18,140 nucleotides of DNA, from NCBI GenBank assembly GCA_934402155.1, contig CAKRTP010000031.1, positions 1-18,140 of the forward strand, read 5' to 3'. Position 1 is the first letter of the stretch. Each line of letters starts with the position of its first letter. The translations under genes and the position numbers were made by a program. This DNA comes from an uncultured Blautia sp. Lineage in GTDB: Bacteria; Bacillota; Clostridia; Lachnospirales; Lachnospiraceae. Under the pieces are notes generated by a model. That model saw only the letters and a program-made list of their open reading frames with translations, was not told the origin of the DNA and made no database searches. Shown here one piece after another: positions 13,999-18,140 of this stretch.

Positions 13999-14027
13999 AT
14001 TGTACTCTATTATATGTGATTTTTCAA
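13999..14027 (-). promoter_or_regulatory. Promoter of the 6S-like RNA
   Basis: On the minus strand, TTGAAA (14022-14027) and TACAAT (13999-14004) are 17 bases apart, placing the start near 13992. A perfect TATAAT at 14009-14014 also occurs but lacks a good -35 at the right distance. Confidence 0.7.
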
Positions 14028-14086
14028 CAGAAAATACTGAAAAATTTGTTACTGTTTAGAAGGTAGGTTACTGTTCACATCCAATA

Positions 14087-16489
14087 TTATTTAGCAACAA
14101 AGTTGATGATCTTGTTCGGCACATAAATTTCTTTGATAAGATTCTTGCCTTCCAGGAAAGAAGCGATTCTCTCATCCGCTTTGGCGATCTCAAAAGCTTT
14201 TTCTTTCTCGCAGCCGTTAGGAAGAACCACAGTTCCTCTTACCTTGCCGTTTACCTGCACACCGATCTCAATAGTCTTGGCAACTGTCTTGCCCTCATCA
14301 TACTCCGGCCACGGAGCAACTGCAAGCAGACCCTCGCCTCCCAAGAATTCCCAGATTTCTTCGCAGAGATGCGGAGCAAACGGGCTCAGAAGCTTGATAA
14401 AGATTGCAAGATCCTCCTTGCCAAGGCGTCCTTCTGCTGTGATCTCATTGAGCAGTGTCATCAGGCTGGCGATCGCAGTATTGAATTTGAGGTTCTCAAT
14501 ATCAGAAGAAACCTTCTTGATCGTACGGTGGAGCTTCATTTCAAGTTCATCAGAAACAGCTTCCTCAGAAAGAAGATCTGTAAGACCTGCAACACGGTCA
14601 AGGAATTTCTTGCAGCCCTTTACAGAACTGTCACTCCACGGAGTTGCTGCACCGTAATCTCCCATGAACAGTACATAGGTACGAAGAGTATCTGCACCAT
14701 ATTCTTCCACAATATCCAGAGGATCTACAACATTTCCCTTGGACTTGCTCATCTTGTCTCCGTCAGGTCCGAGGATCAGTCCCTGAATGGAACGTTTCGC
14801 ATATGGTTCCGGGGTATTTACCACACCCAGGTCATAGAGGAAATGATGCCAGAATCTGGAGTAGATCATATGTCTGGTAACATGCTCCATACCACCGTTA
14901 TACCAGTCAACCGGCATCCAGTATTTCAGTTTGTCCATATCAGCAAGTGCATAATCATTGTGCGGATCTGTATATCTCAGGAAATACCAAGAAGATCCTG
15001 CCCACTGAGGCATGGTATCTGTTTCACGCTTGGCCTTGGCACCGCATTTCGGACAGGTACAGTTTACAAAGGATTCAATTTTTGCCAGTGGAGACTGTCC
15101 GTCTTCTCCCGGTTCGAAATCTTTGACATCCGGCAGACGAAGCGGAAGTTCTTCTTCCGGTACTGCTACAACGCCACAGTTCGGGCAGTGGATCAGCGGG
15201 ATCGGCTCGCCCCAGTATCTCTGACGGTTAAAGGCCCAGTCTTTCATTTTGTACTGAACGCCGGCCTTGCCAATGCCTTTTTTCTCAAGTTCTTCCAGCA
15301 TACGCTCGATAGAATCTTTCTTATTGGTGTAGCCATTGAGGAATTCTGAGTTGACCATCTCACCATCGCCGGTATAAGCTTCTGTGGTGATATCTCCGCC
15401 TTTGATGACCTCAATGATATCAATACCAAATTTCTTTGCAAAATCATAGTCTCTCTGGTCATGAGCCGGAACTGCCATGATCGCACCTGTACCGTAGCCC
15501 ATCATTACATAGTCTGCAATGTAGATCGGGATCTTTTTGCCGTTGACCGGATTAATGCCTGCCAGACCCTGGATGCATACACCTGTCTTATCTTTGACAA
15601 GCTGTGTTCTTTCGAACTCTGTTTTTTTGGCACATTCGTTACGATATGCAGTAATCTCATCCATGTTTGAGATCTTGTCTTTGTATTTGTCAATGATCGG
15701 ATGCTCCGGAGCGATTACCATGAAAGTAACACCAAACAGGGTATCTGGTCTGGTGGTATAAATTTCCAGCTGCTCGTCAATACCATCAACATCAAAGTTT
15801 ACAAAAGCACCCTTGGATTTACCGATCCAGTGAACCTGCTGCTGCTTTACATTTTCCGGATAATCAACATCCTCCAGACCCTCAAGAAGCTTGTCTGCAT
15901 ACTGAGTGATTCTCAGATACCATACATCCTTGGATTTCTGGACAACCTCGCTGTGGCAGATATCACATTTGCCGCCCTGGCTGTCCTCATTGGAAAGAAC
16001 AACTTTGCAGTGCGGACAGTAGTTTACAAGAGTCCTGTCTCTGAATACGAGACCTTTCTCGAACATTTTGAGGAAGATCCACTGTGTCCATTTGTAGTAA
16101 TCTTCATCAGTTGTATCGATCACCCTGTTCCAGTCAAAGGAAAATCCGACTTTCTTTAACTGATTGGAGAATCTCTTGATGTTTTCGTCTGTGATAATAC
16201 GCGGATGTGTTCCTGTCTTGACTGCATAGTTCTCTGTAGGAAGACCAAATGCATCAAATCCGATCGGGAAAAGTACGTTATATCCTTCCATACGACGTTT
16301 TCTGGAGATAACTTCAAGGCTTGAGTATGCTTTGATGTGTCCTACATGCATACCTGCGCCACTTGGATACGGGAACTCTACCAGGCCATAAAATTTAGGT
16401 TTGTCGCTGTTGTCTTTGGCTTCGAAGACTTTGCTCTCTTCCCATTTAGCCTGCCACTTGGGCTCAATTTTTTTAAAAAAGTATTTCAT
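14087..16489 (-). CDS. leuS: Leucine--tRNA ligase
   Basis: 800 aa class Ia synthetase that charges tRNA-Leu. The Rossmann fold carries the HIGH-type motif in PYPSGAGMHVGH (40-51) and KMSKS at 579-583. A zinc-finger-like insert is seen as CPHC (158-161) and CDIC (175-178), with a second Cys set at CPNC (435-438) and CTCPKC (477-482). The CP1 editing domain includes TTRPDT (245-250) and GTGAIMAVPAHDQRDYDF (333-350). WAFNRQRYWGEPIP and WYNGGMEHVTRHMIYSRFWHHF are typical of LeuRS. The C-terminal anticodon-binding and LeuRS tail domains are complete, ending at KIINFVAK. GGAGG lies about 10 bases before ATG. A strong promoter lies about 40 bases upstream and, unlike pheS, there is no room for a T-box. 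Confidence 0.98.
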   Translation of the reverse strand: MKYFFKKIEPKWQAKWEESKVFEAKDNSDKPKFYGLVEFPYPSGAGMHVGHIKAYSSLEVISRKRRMEGYNVLFPIGFDAFGLPTENYAVKTGTHPRIITDENIKRFSNQLKKVGFSFDWNRVIDTTDEDYYKWTQWIFLKMFEKGLVFRDRTLVNYCPHCKVVLSNEDSQGGKCDICHSEVVQKSKDVWYLRITQYADKLLEGLEDVDYPENVKQQQVHWIGKSKGAFVNFDVDGIDEQLEIYTTRPDTLFGVTFMVIAPEHPIIDKYKDKISNMDEITAYRNECAKKTEFERTQLVKDKTGVCIQGLAGINPVNGKKIPIYIADYVMMGYGTGAIMAVPAHDQRDYDFAKKFGIDIIEVIKGGDITTEAYTGDGEMVNSEFLNGYTNKKDSIERMLEELEKKGIGKAGVQYKMKDWAFNRQRYWGEPIPLIHCPNCGVVAVPEEELPLRLPDVKDFEPGEDGQSPLAKIESFVNCTCPKCGAKAKRETDTMPQWAGSSWYFLRYTDPHNDYALADMDKLKYWMPVDWYNGGMEHVTRHMIYSRFWHHFLYDLGVVNTPEPYAKRSIQGLILGPDGDKMSKSKGNVVDPLDIVEEYGADTLRTYVLFMGDYGAATPWSDSSVKGCKKFLDRVAGLTDLLSEEAVSDELEMKLHRTIKKVSSDIENLKFNTAIASLMTLLNEITAEGRLGKEDLAIFIKLLSPFAPHLCEEIWEFLGGEGLLAVAPWPEYDEGKTVAKTIEIGVQVNGKVRGTVVLPNGCEKEKAFEIAKADERIASFLEGKNLIKEIYVPNKIINFVAK

Positions 16490-16527
16490 TTCTATGATTC
16501 CTCCAACATTGTTGTATCTGAAAATTA

Positions 16528-16556
16528 ATTTTAATTCAAGGAAAGCATTTTGTCAA
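16528..16556 (-). promoter_or_regulatory. Sigma-A type promoter of leuS
   Basis: On the minus strand, a perfect TTGACA (16551-16556) is 17 bases from TAAAAT (16528-16533). The implied leader is only about 32 bases. Confidence 0.85.
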
Positions 16557-16639
16557 TCTAACGTTTCATAATTGTCCTGCTGCTGTTTACTCGTTACTGT
16601 TCACTCCGGTTACAGGTAATATCGTCCTCTTTCTTTTTA

Positions 16640-16668
16640 TTGACGCACTTTTTCTGACATGATATAAT
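16640..16668 (+). promoter_or_regulatory. Sigma-A type promoter of the symporter gene
   Basis: TTGACG (16640-16645) and a perfect TATAAT (16663-16668) are separated by 17 bases, about 50 bases before the symporter ATG. It is divergent from the leuS promoter. Confidence 0.88.
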
Positions 16669-16721
16669 TTTTTTCGTGTTTTTTCACATTTTATACTTTA
16701 TTTCGAGGAGGGAACAATATA

Positions 16722-17945
16722 ATGAAGTCATTTTATTCCTGGTACCAGAAACATATCACCCAGGCAATCTTCGTCGGGCTGATCCTTGGTATCCTGACCG
16801 GACTTTTTCTCGCCGGACGCTATGCACCGGTCCTGACTGTTACCAGCCTGATCGGCGGTATCTACATGAACGCCCTGAACATGATGATCTTTCCTATGGT
16901 CTTCTGTTCGATCGTTATCGGTATCTGCAGCATCGGAAACATCCGTACCACCGGAAAGATCACTGGTTCTGCCATGGTATATTTTCTCTGTACCACAGCA
17001 ATTGCCAGCCTTGCAGGTCTTATCATCCCACGTCTCATCCATCTCGGAGAGGGTGTCTCTTTTGAAATGGCAACTGCCGATATTCAGGCAACAGAGATGA
17101 CCAGCATACTGGATACGATCAAAAACCTGATCCCATCTAATCCTGTAAAGGCTTTTGCTGAGGGAAATATGCTTCAGGTTCTTGTATTTGCCGTGATCAT
17201 TGGTTTTACCCTGATTTCCATCGGCGAGAAGGGTGATCCGTTCTTTCGTTTCATCGATTCACTGAATGAGATCTGCCTGAAGATCATCAGTACGATCATG
17301 TATTTCACCCCTGTCGGTGTTTTTTGTACTATCGTACCTGTTGTCGAGGCAAACGGAACAGAGACGATCATCTCACTGGCAACACAGCTTATCATTCTCT
17401 ATATTGCGTTTTTTGCCTTTGCTTTTCTTGTATATGGTCTGTCTGTCAAAATTCTCGGAAAGGAAAGCCCTGTCCGCTTCTTTAAGGCAATCATGCCTGC
17501 GGCTCTGAATGCCTTCGGAACCTGTTCCAGCTCTGCGACTATCCCGATCAGCAAGCAGTGCATGGAGGAAGATCTCGGCGTTTCCAACCAGATCACCAGT
17601 ATTGCGATCCCGCTCGGTGCTACCGTCAACATGGATGCTGTATCGATCCTTATGTCCTTTATGATCATGTTCTTTGCAAATGCCTGCGGAATACATGTCA
17701 GCATCTCCCTGATGGTCGTAGTTCTTCTGGCAAATGTCCTTCTGTCTGTAGGGACTCCCGGAGTTCCAGGGGGAGCTATCGCATCCTTTGCGGCACTTGC
17801 GACTATGGCAGGGCTTCCGGCCGGTGTCCTTGGTGTTTACATCAGTATCAATACTCTCTGCGATATGGGTGCGACCTGCGTCAACGTTATCGGGGATCTT
17901 GCCTGCTGCGTTGTACTGAAAAACAAAGTAAAAATCAAAAATTAA
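16722..17945 (+). CDS. Dicarboxylate/amino acid:cation symporter (DAACS family)
   Basis: 407 aa secondary transporter of the glutamate-transporter fold. About eight hydrophobic segments and two re-entrant hairpins are visible. HP1 has FGTCSSSATIP (265-275), the cation-binding stretch is IPLGATVNMDAV (296-307, a variant of NMDGT), and HP2 has GTPGVPGG (344-351). The last helix reads CDMGATCVNVIGD (380-392). In GltPh/GltP-type carriers this helix is DxxRTxxNxxxD, and the Arg binds the side-chain carboxylate of aspartate or glutamate. Here that position is Ala384, while Asp381, Thr385, Asn388 and Asp392 are kept. A neutral or non-acidic substrate is therefore more likely than glutamate. GGAGGG lies 9 bases before ATG, with its own promoter and terminator, so it is a single-gene unit. 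Confidence 0.95.
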   Translation: MKSFYSWYQKHITQAIFVGLILGILTGLFLAGRYAPVLTVTSLIGGIYMNALNMMIFPMVFCSIVIGICSIGNIRTTGKITGSAMVYFLCTTAIASLAGLIIPRLIHLGEGVSFEMATADIQATEMTSILDTIKNLIPSNPVKAFAEGNMLQVLVFAVIIGFTLISIGEKGDPFFRFIDSLNEICLKIISTIMYFTPVGVFCTIVPVVEANGTETIISLATQLIILYIAFFAFAFLVYGLSVKILGKESPVRFFKAIMPAALNAFGTCSSSATIPISKQCMEEDLGVSNQITSIAIPLGATVNMDAVSILMSFMIMFFANACGIHVSISLMVVVLLANVLLSVGTPGVPGGAIASFAALATMAGLPAGVLGVYISINTLCDMGATCVNVIGDLACCVVLKNKVKIKN

Positions 17946-17976
17946 ACCAGCTGATTTCTGTTATCGGAACAGCTGC

Positions 17977-18024
17977 AAAAACCGGCGGTGAAATCCTCTA
18001 TGTAGATTTCACCGCCGGTTTTTT
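17977..18024 (+). terminator. Intrinsic terminator of the symporter gene
   Basis: A perfect 15-bp stem (ACCGGCGGTGAAATC 17981-17995, complement 18005-18019) with a 9-base loop is preceded by AAAA and followed by a T run (18019-18024). The A/T flanks make it potentially bidirectional. Confidence 0.95.
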
Positions 18025-18064
18025 ATGTTTTTTTATTCACAGGAGCTTATTTATCAAACCTCTG

Positions 18065-18135
18065 CGTAACTGTTCAGTACCCTCACAGTTACGAGTCAAA
18101 ATGCATTCCAAATCACCTTCGGTGATGGCATTTTG
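18065..18135. repeat. Palindromic intergenic repeat-like element at window end
   Basis: Two adjacent palindromes follow the symporter terminator. CGTAACTGT (18065-18073) pairs with ACAGTTACG (18085-18093). CAAAATGC (18097-18104) pairs with GCATTTTG (18128-18135), enclosing the hairpin ATCACC-TTC-GGTGAT (18112-18126). There is no long ORF or strong U-tract. It has the look of a dispersed palindromic element, and its full extent may continue past the window. Confidence 0.5.
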
Positions 18136-18140
18136 CCTTG

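Noticed and set aside
14369..15349. Long plus-strand open frame opposite leuS
   Set aside because: Antisense to conserved LeuRS sequence, with no recognisable domain. It is explained by the codon bias of leuS on the other strand.
1..18140. CRISPR array, insertion sequence or prophage genes
   Set aside because: No regularly spaced direct repeats, transposase, integrase or phage structural genes were seen anywhere in the window.

Overview
The window looks like a chromosomal segment of an anaerobic, spore-forming low-to-mid GC Firmicute, most likely a Lachnospiraceae-type Clostridium relative. The evidence is the rplS-lepB-rbgA-rnhB-yraN gene order, a Gram-positive style T-box leader on pheST, a SpoIID sporulation protein, strong Shine-Dalgarno sites, and sigma-A style promoters with 17-base spacers. 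Species cannot be fixed from the sequence alone. All genes except the last are on the minus strand, so transcription runs mostly right to left.

Layout, left to right. Positions 1-2867 hold the ribosome/secretion/RNA housekeeping cluster: the 5' end of yraN, rnhB, rbgA (ylqF), lepB and rplS. rplS has a clear promoter, and a hairpin terminator separates it from lepB. Positions 2989-5625 hold a two-gene unit encoding a MotA/ExbB/ZorA-like membrane channel with a very long cytoplasmic tail, and a MotB/ZorB-like OmpA-domain protein with a regular heptad coiled coil. Neither flagellar genes nor Zorya effectors accompany it. This is the most interesting item in the window. Positions 5761-9976 hold pheS, pheT and a histidine phosphatase. 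Above pheS lies a T-box leader with terminator (about 10058-10275). Positions 10301-13697 hold a YihY/BrkB-type membrane protein, a SpoIID-type protein and galM. The galM terminator physically overlaps the spoIID start codon.

Positions 13698-14086 carry no protein gene. They hold a promoter, a structured RNA of about 190 nt best read as 6S RNA (ssrS), and one or two hairpin terminators. leuS follows (14087-16489). Between leuS and the final plus-strand gene, a DAACS-family symporter (16722-17945), lie two well-formed divergent promoters. The symporter ends in a strong terminator, and the window closes in a palindrome-rich, repeat-like stretch.

Most of this is core metabolism and translation. 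The accessory-looking elements are the MotA/OmpA-domain pair, the palindromic intergenic repeats (8831-8952 and 18065-18135), and the symporter, whose substrate-selectivity arginine is replaced.
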